A DNA stretch of 64,000 nucleotides, from NCBI GenBank assembly GCA_030549495.1, contig JAUIRK010000891.1, positions 310,001-374,000 on the forward strand, read 5' to 3'. Source of the DNA: Nectonema munidae. Taxonomy: Eukaryota > Nematomorpha > Nectonematoida > Nectonematidae. Each line of letters starts with the position of its first letter. Position 1 is the stretch's first letter. Both the position numbers and the translations under genes were made by a program. The notes under the pieces are model-generated. The model did not search any database. It saw nothing but the letters and a program-made list of their open reading frames with translations, and was not told the DNA's origin. Below are positions 46,801-53,779 of the stretch, piece by piece.

Positions 46801-49133
46801 TTTATATGATTTTGTTAACATTTTATAACAAATGTGAAAAAGATATATCAGATAGATTAGCAAAATTTAATAGAACGATTTTCTTTGTTTTGAATAACAT
46901 TTTTAGTTTTAGAAATCTATATACTCGTATTTGTTTTGGAACGATAAAATTCGCGAAATTTATTCTATCTCAATTAAATTACTATAAATTCCTTGAATAT
47001 AATTTTAAATATTTTTTATATTTGAATAAATTTTAGTTATAGGTATTAAGAGAGATTTACAAGAGTTTTATATAAGCAATTGTGTCTAGTTCGCATTGAG
47101 CTATGGCCCACTATTTGCAAGCCCGTAATTGGAAATGATACTAACGCTTTAAACAAGGCGAATACTTTTATCTCTATATATCTTACTTTGACGCGAATAC
47201 CTTTATCTAAATATCTTACTTTGAATGCCTGGCTGAGTCGAAATTCTTTTGATTGCTGCAATTTGTGCAAACACAATCGTATGAGTGCGGCTTTGGTATG
47301 CTTGCGCCATGACCAATCAACAGATGTATGAGCTTAACGTTGTTATGATGCGCTGCTAATATGATGGGAGAAATGTCTGATGAAAATTGCAAATTTTCGC
47401 TTTCACTGAAGAAAGAGTCATTGCCTAAATCAAAAAATCTCTCAAATTTTCAGTTCTCAAAATTATTTGTTTCAAGACATTTTACAGTAGAGACTTTGTT
47501 GAGTAAAAATTTAGTTAGCATTATTTGTAAATACTTAATATAAAATTATAAGTTAATAATTTCCACTAACTAAAAACATAATTACTACTTAATTTATATT
47601 GACACACAAAATAATAATTAATTTATATTAACAAATTTCTTAATTAAATTTTTTTTTAATTTATAAAAACGAAAATATATTTATTTAGAAAATTCTATCA
47701 TATTTAATGCTTATATACCCTAATCATTTTAATTTTATGGAGTAACGCGTCTTAATTAATTTATTATTATCATTATCAGGGGCGGATCTAGAAATTGGCA
47801 TTAGGGGAGGGCGGATTTTACTAAACTAGAACTCAAATTTGAAGCATAAATTTAAGCTTTAGCTTATTTTATTTTATTTTGGGCAAAAGTTTAATAAAAA
47901 GCGAAAATTGACTTTTTTATCATTAAACTTAGAGTATCATAATAATATATTAAAAAATTATAAGTTTATTATAAGAAAGTAACTAGATTAAGAACTAAGA
48001 GTATTAAGGAGCCTCATCCGTCTAGGACACTTTTTATCATACTTATAAATAATGGTGTAAATATCCAATCGAATATCTCTGTGAACAAAAAGAAGACTGA
48101 GAGCATTAAAACGATCCTCATTCATTGAACTGCGAAGTTAATTGATGTAGTAAAACTTGATGAAATTTACAAAAAAAATTGAAGAATATAAAAGTAATAA
48201 GTGTCACATTTAACTACGATTGAAACATAAAAAACTTTTTAAAGCTTCTCAATTTAGAAAAAAATTGAATCTAAAAAACGGGTGACTTAAATCATCATAT
48301 TTGAGTTCCGCGAAAAGAATTAGATCAAGCAAATTTTTCAAACAATTGGCAATGCAATTTTAGTGGGGGCGTACGCCGGTTCTGCCCCCTTTAAATCCGC
48401 CAGTGATTATGAATGAATAAAAACTTTACATTTTACTGATTATTTAAAATCTTCTATAAATGTTAAGTAGATCATTAACACATAAGATAATAATCATCTG
48501 CTTAAAGTTATAAATGAACTCTTTAAAAAAAGCCAACGATTCGTTTTTAAACACCTGAGTCTTTGAAAGTTATTAAAAAATATTTAAATAGATTTGCAAT
48601 GAAAAAAATTCTCTCAATAAAAAAATTTATGCAAATACATCTATAATTGAAATTAGCAATCAAGTACCTAATAGTTGGTTCTTTGCTCTAACATTCTTAT
48701 TGTAGGGATGCTGTAAAATTTTTTGACAAATATCGACAAATCCTTGGTGTATTGCATGCAGCCAAGCATTATAAATTGTCTGCATATTGGACCTAGGAAT
48801 CAAAAAGTTCATGGCCTCCAAGTTTTCACACAAAACAGACATCTGGAGAGGAGATCTTCCAAGATTGTCACTACAATTTACGTTTATCCCAGGATTCTCT
48901 TCCAGCAATTCTTCCATCGCACAGACATCGTTCTTTTCCGTCAACGCAAACAAATCAGCTTCTTCATCAGTCAATGAACTCGCTCCGAATATGATGTTGG
49001 AAATGCGTTCATTGATATCTTTCGAGCCATTACTCGCTACGCTGGCCTTCTTATCTTTGCGCATTGAAATTGAATTTGCATTCACAATTTTCTTAGCGGA
49101 AGTTGCGAAATTATTTCCACTTTTCTTACTCAT
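21029..49133 (-). CDS. TRPC-family cation channel, 13 exons (join in evidence)
   Basis: A plasma-membrane TRPC-type channel, probably a Ca2+/Na+-permeable channel acting downstream of phospholipase C as TRPC/TRP/TRPL/TRPgamma do. Exons from 5' to 3': 49133-48693, 47440-47220, 41315-41183, 38058-37861, 37263-37099, 32008-31792, 31726-31511, 29749-29515, 26820-26628, 23646-23434, 22064-21987, 21710-21659, 21222-21029. They sum to 2556 nt (851 aa) with all phases matching. Ankyrin-type repeats cover about residues 55-200 and the TRP_2 region about 205-345. Then come S1 ([17 protein letters not shown]), S2, S3 ([15 protein letters not shown]), S4, S5, the pore helix ([12 protein letters not shown]), S6 ([11 protein letters not shown]), the TRP box [10 protein letters not shown] and a coiled coil near the C-terminus. 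AATAAA follows. The exon 1/2 junction and exon 12 are the least certain. The paralogue cannot be fixed, so no symbol is given. Confidence 0.88.
21659..21710 (-). CDS. TRPC channel exon 12 (C-terminal tail)
   Basis: 52 nt, phase 0 to 1, reading [17 protein letters not shown]. The splice sites are weak (gtgatgag acceptor, GTTTGG donor). It is kept because it links exons 11 and 13 in frame. Confidence 0.45.
21987..22064 (-). CDS. TRPC channel exon 11 (C-terminal tail)
   Basis: 78 nt, phase 0-0, between ttttttaatag and gtaact. Reads [20 protein letters not shown] and STNTYD. The tail is poorly conserved; the exon is placed by splice sites and phase. Confidence 0.65.
22775..22835. repeat. (CTAA)n microsatellite
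   Basis: An uninterrupted run of CTAA units lies near 22795-22832, with degenerate copies just before, inside a TRP intron. Confidence 0.85.
22861..23290. mobile_element. non-autonomous hAT-like element (430 bp)
   Basis: The left end CAGCGTCTCTCAACC and the right end, reversed, CATCGTCTCTCAACC form terminal inverted repeats of the common hAT type. Inside, TTTCGCGGAAAC and GTTCCGC are also mirrored. The expected 8-bp target duplication is no longer clear. Confidence 0.7.
23434..23646 (-). CDS. TRPC channel exon 10 (TRP box)
   Basis: 213 nt, phase 0-0, acceptor cacaaaattag. Reads [20 protein letters not shown], then [12 protein letters not shown], the TRP box and the following Pro-rich segment, then a basic stretch (RRKGTKEKQ). 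The donor is taken at GAC|GTTAAG. Confidence 0.9.
24275..24376. mobile_element. 102-bp MITE with TTAA target duplication, copy 1
   Basis: TTAA lies at 24271-24274 and 24377-24380. The ends are TCCATTTAAGACCCAAG and, reversed, CCCATTTACGACCAAAG. A CCC start and TTAA duplication are the marks of piggyBac-type elements. Confidence 0.7.
24438..24567. mobile_element. 130-bp MITE with TTAA target duplication, copy 2
   Basis: TTAA lies at 24434-24437 and 24568-24571. The ends are CCCATTTACAACCAATG and, reversed, CCCATTTAAGACCAAGC. The interior GTCTGCTTT/AAAGCAGAC motifs also occur in every unit of the surrounding minisatellite. Confidence 0.75.
25540..26030 (+). mobile_element. hAT (ZBED/Charlie-like) transposase relic
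   Basis: Broken frames read [13 protein letters not shown] near 25555, then [19 protein letters not shown] and [20 protein letters not shown] near 25730-25880. These resemble the ...LN.LNKELQGK.......(V)..F..KL.LW..QL segment of ZBED-type hAT transposases. Many stops; fragment only. Confidence 0.5.
26628..26820 (-). CDS. TRPC channel exon 9 (pore and S6)
   Basis: 193 nt, phase 2 to 0, between tttgttttag and gtaaga. Reads [17 protein letters not shown] (pore helix with the LFW motif) and [20 protein letters not shown], then [12 protein letters not shown] (S6 and TRP-domain start). Confidence 0.94.
27020..27060. mobile_element. possible solo hAT-type end
   Basis: CAGTTGTTCTCAACCGCTAT followed by GAGGGCCGC resembles the CAGTGGTTCTCAACC ends of many hAT MITEs. 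No partner end was found. Confidence 0.35.
27305..28390 (+). repeat. interspersed repeat family R1, copy 2
   Basis: Collinear with 10345-11520. Its last block keeps a 61-codon minus-strand open frame (28397-28212, containing [16 protein letters not shown] and [10 protein letters not shown]) whose FYTKST residues recur in copy 1. It is not a TRP exon: it has no place between S5 and the pore. A third fragment lies near 62035-62125. Confidence 0.65.
28411..28450. repeat. poly(C) tract at a probable element end
   Basis: About 14-15 C residues are followed by taggtaaatccatccctggtat. It resembles the C-rich ends seen at 15731-15895. Confidence 0.45.
28985..29415. repeat. fold-back low-complexity array (AGACAAAATAGAA family), part 1
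   Basis: The left part reads ctattttat...gtctttt; the right part is its rough complement (aaaagacaaaatagaattg). The 178-bp hAT MITE interrupts the right half. The same unit makes the array at 37383-37815. Confidence 0.6.
29179..29356. mobile_element. 178-bp hAT MITE with perfect 8-bp target duplication
   Basis: The ends are CAGTGTTTTTCAAACTTTTT and, reversed, CAGCGTTTTTCAAACTGTGG. The 8-bp ATTTAGAA is repeated exactly at 29171-29178 and 29357-29364. Size, TIR and duplication length fit a non-autonomous hAT element. Confidence 0.88.
29515..29749 (-). CDS. TRPC channel exon 8 (S4-S5)
   Basis: 235 nt, phase 1 to 2. Reads [17 protein letters not shown] (S4), then [20 protein letters not shown] and [16 protein letters not shown] (S5). 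[13 protein letters not shown] is the S4-S5 linker signature of TRPC channels. The donor is GTAATA. Confidence 0.93.
29765..31500. other. TRP intron 7, no recognised element
   Basis: Very AT-rich, with a short (TA)n run near 30565-30587. No coding or transposon signal was seen. Confidence 0.6.
31511..31726 (-). CDS. TRPC channel exon 7 (S2-S3 linker, S3)
   Basis: 216 nt, phase 1-1, between tttctaag and gtaaga. Reads [20 protein letters not shown], then [19 protein letters not shown]. This matches the TRPC E....W..GL..Y....WN.LDF block ahead of S3. Confidence 0.92.
31792..32008 (-). CDS. TRPC channel exon 6 (S1-S2)
   Basis: 217 nt, phase 0 to 1, between acttttag and gtaaac. Reads [20 protein letters not shown] (S1), a short extracellular loop rich in Ser, then [19 protein letters not shown] (S2). 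Confidence 0.92.
33420..35950 (+). mobile_element. CR1-like LINE copy B, decayed
   Basis: Plus strand, antisense to the TRP gene, in the intron between exons 5 and 6. It opens with a PHD-like ORF1 ([17 protein letters not shown]). A Cys-rich knuckle region lies near 34290-34470. RT appears at 34980-35530: [40 protein letters not shown], and later [11 protein letters not shown]. Many stops and shifts; dead. It looks near full length. Confidence 0.78.
37099..37263 (-). CDS. TRPC channel exon 5 (pre-S1)
   Basis: 165 nt, phase 0-0, between tttttgcag and gtaact. Reads [20 protein letters not shown], matching the TRPC FVAHPNCQQQL..IWY signature, then a hydrophobic pre-S1 helix ([20 protein letters not shown]). 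Confidence 0.92.
37383..37815. repeat. fold-back low-complexity array (AGACAAAATAGAA family), part 2
   Basis: The left two thirds repeat attctattttgtctttttga at about 22-25 bp spacing. The last part (37700-37815) carries the complement (aaaatagaatttcataaaga). It lies in the TRP intron between exons 4 and 5. Confidence 0.7.
37861..38058 (-). CDS. TRPC channel exon 4
   Basis: 198 nt, phase 0-0, between attatag and gtatgc. Reads [20 protein letters not shown], then ILALLMG, then [15 protein letters not shown]: the ...CK.....LLD.CR...EV..LL... block followed by LKLAI...QKK. Confidence 0.9.
39310..39755. mobile_element. fold-back element with (TTAGTGT)-like core, putative
   Basis: GATTGGTCCAACCAAGATC near 39318 is mirrored by GATTGGTCCAACTAGGGTC (reversed) near 39680. 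Other CCAATT/AATTGG motifs fill both ends. The core 39530-39665 is degenerate ctaacactaa repeats. The exact borders are not resolved. Confidence 0.5.
39785..40330. repeat. degenerate tandem array, gattctgtcaacaacta family
   Basis: About five to six units of roughly 90-110 bp share a TGTGxTTxTGTCAAxAACTA core, then aaaacttaaaaattttaat and a ttttgaaacat/aataat stretch. A related short array lies at 60340-60590. Confidence 0.65.
40331..41160. other. TRP intron 3 sequence, nothing recognised
   Basis: AT-rich, no open frame with family likeness. It precedes (in + coordinates) exon 3 of the channel. Confidence 0.5.
41183..41315 (-). CDS. TRPC channel exon 3 (TRP_2 region)
   Basis: Strong acceptor ttctttttag, phase 2 in, phase 0 out. 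Reads [20 protein letters not shown], then [16 protein letters not shown] and AKVEKEFK, very close to the TRPC consensus. The donor is GTTCTA, weak but in frame with exon 4. Confidence 0.9.
41441..41472 (-). repeat. (TTC)n tail of LINE copy C
   Basis: About ten GAA units on + (TTC on the LINE strand) directly follow AATAAATTTCTTTC. Similar tails occur at 43655-43668 and 62008-62030, so a TTC-type tail seems to be the normal 3' end of this LINE group. Confidence 0.7.
43573..43670 (+). mobile_element. short LINE 3' tail nested in copy C
   Basis: Plus-strand sequence ttgtatttaataaaagttcttcttcttctt ends like a CR1 tail but points opposite to copy C. It lies at the endonuclease region of copy C and is probably a short later insertion. 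Confidence 0.4.
44407..45225. mobile_element. 819-bp fold-back element inserted in LINE copy C
   Basis: The two arms (44407-44575 and about 45050-45225) are inverted copies built of 15-17 bp units such as ACATTTGACCGAACAG. The termini CGTGTCCGGACATTTGGTCG and GGTACCCGGATATTTAGCCG match, followed by a shared AAAGACAATTG. The centre is a tandem repeat of gttagaatattgttagtttt. The 8 bp CAACATTT flanks both sides (44399-44406, 45226-45233). The LINE frame is continuous across the site (KYKQTKC to CVFKCDG). Confidence 0.85.
47154..47222 (-). repeat. 33-bp tandem duplication carrying the exon 2 splice donor
   Basis: Minus-strand units starting AAAGTAAGATATTTAGATAA and AAAGTAAGATATATAGAGAT lie 33 bp apart. 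Both contain AAA|GTAAGA. The first is the in-phase donor. Use of the second would add an immediate in-frame TAA. Confidence 0.75.
47220..47440 (-). CDS. TRPC channel exon 2 (ankyrin repeats, Cys motif)
   Basis: Reads [20 protein letters not shown], then [16 protein letters not shown], then TNCSNQKNF and ARHSK. This is the TPIILAA...PH...C.C..C block of TRPC channels. The 3' end is AAA|GTAAGA (phase 2), matching exon 3. The 5' acceptor (ttgag at 47441) has a poor pyrimidine tract. Confidence 0.82.
47777..48405. mobile_element. 629-bp non-autonomous DNA element
   Basis: The left end CAGGGGCGGATCTAGAAATT and the right end, reversed, CACTGGCGGATTTAAAGGGG are imperfect inverted repeats with G-rich subterminal DNA. 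ATTAT flanks both sides (47772-47776, 48406-48410). It lies in the first TRP intron. The superfamily is uncertain; the 5-bp duplication may be part of a longer decayed one. Confidence 0.65.
48693..49133 (-). CDS. TRPC channel exon 1 (start codon, ankyrin repeats)
   Basis: Starts at ATG 49133-49131, reading MSKKSGNNF. It contains [17 protein letters not shown], then [19 protein letters not shown], the first ankyrin-type repeats of TRPC proteins. The end is taken at AAT|GTTAGA (phase 0). The alternative end at 48668 (TTAG|GTACTT, phase 1) would need another exon before 47440. Confidence 0.8.
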
Positions 49134-49139
49134 TTTAAT

Positions 49140-50470
49140 GTTGGAGTTTCTTTGAAACAAAAAATAAAATATCGATAAATAGAACAGATAACAACTACCT
49201 TAGTGTGTCCGTCATGAAATTACTGCCTTTGATGGGTGTTAAATAATGTATAATTGATCCATCAACACTACGAAAAGAACATAAAACATTAATAGAATCT
49301 TTAATGAGAAAATAAAGTTGTTTTATATATTTTAGGAGAGTATTTGATTTTGCCAGTACCTCAAGAAAATGTATTGACTTTTTTAGAAAATATTACTTTT
49401 TCGTAAATTGATTGAATACTTATAAGCCTTTGTTGTTGCATACTTCAGTTATTTTCGATAGAATCATAGGCTGACAATTGGAATTGTTTTCCATTGGATT
49501 TATAGTGTTCTCAAATTGGATGCCACTTATCGCCTCTAAATTTTTCTCTAGTTTTTATTTCTTTTAAAAACAGTAAGTTGAAAAACCCGAAATTCCATCT
49601 TGTATTCGGTCGTTGATACCATTGTATTCATATCTTAGAATTAACAAATTAGTTCTCTCAATTTTTGTTAGTTTATGAAGTAACAGTCCTGCGTTTTTTA
49701 AATTTACTGGTTACACATGGGATTGAAATAATTTTAATTGGAGGATCACAAAAATGTTTTTCCATTTCTATAAACATCTAACAAATTCATAAATATTACA
49801 AGCAAAACATTAGCATTTGAAGAAGTGTAAAAATGGGAAATAGTTGGTTAAGTTTATCCACATCACGCATATGGGTCACTTTATAGATATATCAGAGTCC
49901 GTCACTTTAGCCAATATATCAGATGCGAATCGGCACATTTTATACGTATTCTAATATCGATAGTAAGAATTTGACAAATATTTCACATAATTTGGTTCAA
50001 TCAATATACACGTCTAAAGATATCCTACTACAACATTTTTTAATTCTTAGCTTTTATAAATATTGTGAAGAATTTAATTTAGTACAGATTTTATTTAGTA
50101 AATTTATAGTGAAAAACTTCAAGACATTTGACAAAGTAGAAAGAATTTCTCTTTGAAAATAAAATTATATTGAAAGGAAACCAATTCAAAAACGAATGTG
50201 ATTAATTAAAACTTATTTATTATTAATGACATATATTGTTGATAAATAATAAAAAATGATAATTAATTATAACTCGTTTTGATATATAATAAAAAAATTT
50301 ACTTAAATATATTTCATAATTATACACATATAATAATTATACATACATGCATGATGTGCGTAAGTTGCGTGTTATATTTCATATCTAAAACATTTAAAAA
50401 TATATATCTTTTATAAGTTTTTTTATTTTTTGAAATCGAGGCTATTTTTATTCTAGTTTATTTAATGTAT
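49140..50470. other. upstream of the TRP start codon, no gene recognised
   Basis: Should hold the 5' UTR and promoter of the channel. No clear TATA box or further coding exon could be picked. AT-rich. Confidence 0.4.
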
Positions 50471-50479
50471 TTTAACATT

Positions 50480-50655
50480 TAATTTGTTCTAGAAATTCTC
50501 TATAATATGCTTTAATTTTCAGAAAGCATAAAGCAATGAAGGTTTTTTGAGAAATATTTGAACGAAGAGTTTTTTAAATAAATATTCTGCAACAGAAAAA
50601 CTTCTTTCGCTTTCAACATGTGATGGTTTTATTGAGCACAATATAACAAACCTTA
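50480..50655 (-). mobile_element. hAT dimerisation-domain relic
   Basis: The minus strand reads KPSHVESERSFSVAEYLFKK and, after a frame slip, LRSNISQKTFIALCFLK. This is the ERSFS...LR..(M/I)S...L..L...K pattern of the hAT C-terminal dimerisation domain. No other parts were seen nearby. Confidence 0.6.
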
Positions 50656-50659
50656 ATTT

Positions 50660-52365
50660 TTACATCTTCTAGATGTAGCTTCACAAATTTTGAATTTCAT
50701 GTTCAAATCCACGACATGAAAATGATATATCATGAAAAATAAATTTTATAATTTATCCATGATATTCGTGCAGTATTTCTTCTCGTGTATATTTCTCATA
50801 GATGAGATTTTGGATTGCTTACCTTCAAGTACTATGTCAGGCTTTTTACTCAACTGAAATTTTAACTCTATTTTTCTACATCAATTAAATATGAGACCAA
50901 ATTTAAAACATGTAAATTTTCTAAATTTTATCGGCTTTTTAGTGGTGATGAAATTTTTTGATTTCAAAATTATTCAAAATTTTATAAAAATGCATGTCTA
51001 GATCAATCAAAAAATATTCCCGTAATTTTTTTCCCAATTTTTTGATAAAATAAAGGCAAAATTATTCTGTTGAAAAAAGTTTACAACAAAAAACCGTTTT
51101 TCGATGAAATAGGAGACCATAAAAGATAAAATAGAAAAATCGAAAAAAAATTATTAACGCCATCTAAAAAATAGAAACATTTGTAGACCGAATATAATCA
51201 TATCAAACAGTTTATTGAAATGAAATATATATAATAACAATTTTATGGAAACAATGCTAAGTAATTTTTTTGTTAACTTTTTTAAAATTTTGATTTATTT
51301 TTCTAACCATTATGAGCTTTCATAATCAAAATATAATATTCAAAGTAAATATAAAAATAAAAAATTATATGAACATAGTAAACAAGGTTAATTTTAAAAG
51401 CTTAAAGGTTATTTCATTGTTTCGAAAATTCCCTATATGCACAATTTTTATGAATATTTTTTGTCTAAGTTATCCAATCTGTAAACACACTTTTATTAGT
51501 AAACTAAAATCTAAAAGAAAAATTGAAGAAAGAAATAAAAGGCTTTATATAATCCAGTAAAAAGACTTATTTAATCAATGAACATAGTATTGCTAACACT
51601 TATTATGTAACTCAGTTCAATTCATTAAATATATTCAGATTAGTATAGACTAAAAATATTAAAATCCTTATTGATTTGGCTTGTCTTGTATGGTGAGCCA
51701 TTTCATAAGATCATACTCTATAATACGGAGTACAAAGTAGGCGGGACATATGGGCGAGCTGACAGTTATTTGGATGCCAAATTTACATATATAAATAAAA
51801 TTCGCGTCCAACGCTAGAGATGAAAGAAAACTTAGATTGCTATCGAATCGGATTGCGATGAATTTTGACTGTGTCATTGAAAACATTTCTCTAAGTAAAA
51901 TAAAAATATAGTGTAATTGTATAATCTAAAACCTATAATTTATTTTTCAAGAAAATTCTTAAAAAATAACATTAAAAAATTTTTTATTATAAAAAAGTAA
52001 CTGAGGCCAAACACTCAACAACTTATCAAACCTCATACGCACCATACACTCTACAAGTTATGACGATGTGTTATGTTTTTCTAAAACTTTCTAAATATCA
52101 AACTTTTTATAAAAATATTTATTCAAAAAATAATGGCAATCATAATTTAGAGTTAATTACATGTTATGGGAAGACAAAACAGAACAAAAATCTTTGAGAT
52201 CAAATGAATATATATTAGTAAATATGAAATATACAAAAAAGATCATTGTTGGTTATCGTGGCACGTAAAAAAATATCAAAAATGATTTTTTAAAATATTC
52301 TTTATTAGTCTAGAAATATTTAACACATTCAAGCGAATCAACATAAATACAAATTTTCTAGATAA
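50660..52365. other. no gene supported
   Basis: AT-rich. A 72-codon minus-strand frame at 51886-51668 begins just after a strong ttttacttag acceptor but has no family likeness and no partner exon. Confidence 0.35.
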
Positions 52366-52370
52366 AAGTT

Positions 52371-52560
52371 TTATAAAAATTTCTTGTCTTCTTGTTTACT
52401 GGAAGCTATAACAGTATAATTATATTGATAAATCAACCACAAGTTGAAAGCAGGAATGTCTGCAAATGTAACTATAATCCAATGTCTACTCGGTTTATAA
52501 CAGGTATATTCTTGTTTCGAAATTAACACACTTTTAAATTTATTCCAAAACATCCCAAGT
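52371..52560 (-). mobile_element. piggyBac transposase fragment (C-terminal core)
   Basis: The minus strand reads SKQEYTCYKPSRHWIIVTFA, then DIPAFNLWLIYQYNYTV. This matches the piggyBac Y(S/T)..R...RW......ID(I/A)...N....Y stretch after the third catalytic Asp. The fragment is open for 60 codons; the rest of the element is missing. Confidence 0.6.
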
Positions 52561-53204
52561 GTATTGCGAAGACATGGTTATGTAAGTTGACTATAAAAGT
52601 GATGAATGAGATAAAATGAGTGTGATAATTGCTCATTGTCTATCATGTGAGTATTTATGCCTCAACTCTAACACTCAATAATGGGTGACATAATAAGGCT
52701 ACGCAATGAGCTAACCAATAAAATGACGAGTTTTTTCATGGTCTTTAGCTAATAAATATATATATGGATAAATGTTCAAACATAAAATGAATTTAAATAA
52801 ATGCGGTGATATAATGTGCAAGCAAAAGACAGGTTTTGTATGTCAACGTGATACCCTTTAAAAATAAATTTTTAAGCTTCTTAGATGGTTTTAAAAATTA
52901 ATTCAAACTTCAAAAAATGAATTAAATAATTCGTTCATAAACAAAAATAAAATTTTTTAATATTTTTAGAACTTTATTTTTTTGAGTAATTACTCAATAT
53001 GATAAAAAATTAATGTAAAAAAATACATTATATCAATCTAAATTTCGTGGGTTCAAATTCATGACGATGATATTTTTCAATTTTCATTAATTCCTTTTGA
53101 AAGAATTTGAAAAAATTATGATTACGTTGATTTAAAGTAAGAATTTTAATCTAATTGGACAAATTAAAATGCTTTTTGCTTTCTGATATATTCAGAGGCA
53201 TATC

Positions 53205-53240
53205 CAGAAAGGTTTTTCTGGGGGAGCTCAGAAAATAAGA
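53205..53240 (+). mobile_element. possible solo DNA-transposon end
   Basis: CAGAGGCATATCCAGAAAGG, then a short TTTTTCTGGGGGAGC, looks like an inverted-repeat end with a G-run. No matching second end was seen. Confidence 0.35.
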
Positions 53241-53626
53241 AAAGATAAATTGCTTTTGTCTTTCAGAAACAGCCCAACCTATTTTATTTTGATCATATAT
53301 AACAAGTATTTTTTGTCTGATCATTGGGTTTGGATATATATATTTATTATATATACATAACGAAAGAATTGTAACTATAAAATAAACATAGAAAGGATCT
53401 TTTTAATACAATAAAGAAATTTTTCCAGAATAAAATTTCTTTCAATAAGTCAACATTTTTTGATTATATAGTCAAAAGATAGATTGATAGATTGAATAAA
53501 CTAATCAACTAACTAACCTAGTATGTTCATCAATTTATTGTTAACATAATATAAACACAATAAAAACACCAATTAGGAAACAAATGGTAACAAATTTTGT
53601 TTCTTTTTAGTGCAAACTACTTCAAA

Positions 53627-53773
53627 ATGAGCAGTAGAACATATAAAGAAATTTTCATTAAACGTATTTATATATTTATTTTAATGTCTTTTTATGTATT
53701 CTCATTTGTCTTTTTTATCCTGCTCTTAATTATGTTTCTTATCACACTTGCTCAGGAGGTTTGTCATGTTTAG
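53627..53773 (+). CDS. small hydrophobic ORF, 48 codons, possible first exon
   Basis: ATG at 53627 follows a tttctttttag acceptor by 16 bp. The frame reads MSSRTYKEIFIKRIYIFILM, then a long hydrophobic run (FVFFILLLIMFLITL) and AQEVCHV stop. It could be a signal anchor or leader exon, with CAGGAG|GTTTGT as a possible donor. It has no family match and may be chance. Confidence 0.2.
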   Translation: MSSRTYKEIFIKRIYIFILMSFYVFSFVFFILLLIMFLITLAQEVCHV

Positions 53774-53779
53774 CAACTT

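Noticed and set aside
47046-47276. Minus-strand frame with [14 protein letters not shown], at first read as the next TRP coding segment
   Set aside because: It lies beyond a strong GTAAGA donor in a different frame. The true next exon (41183-41315) joins in phase and matches TRPC proteins far better.
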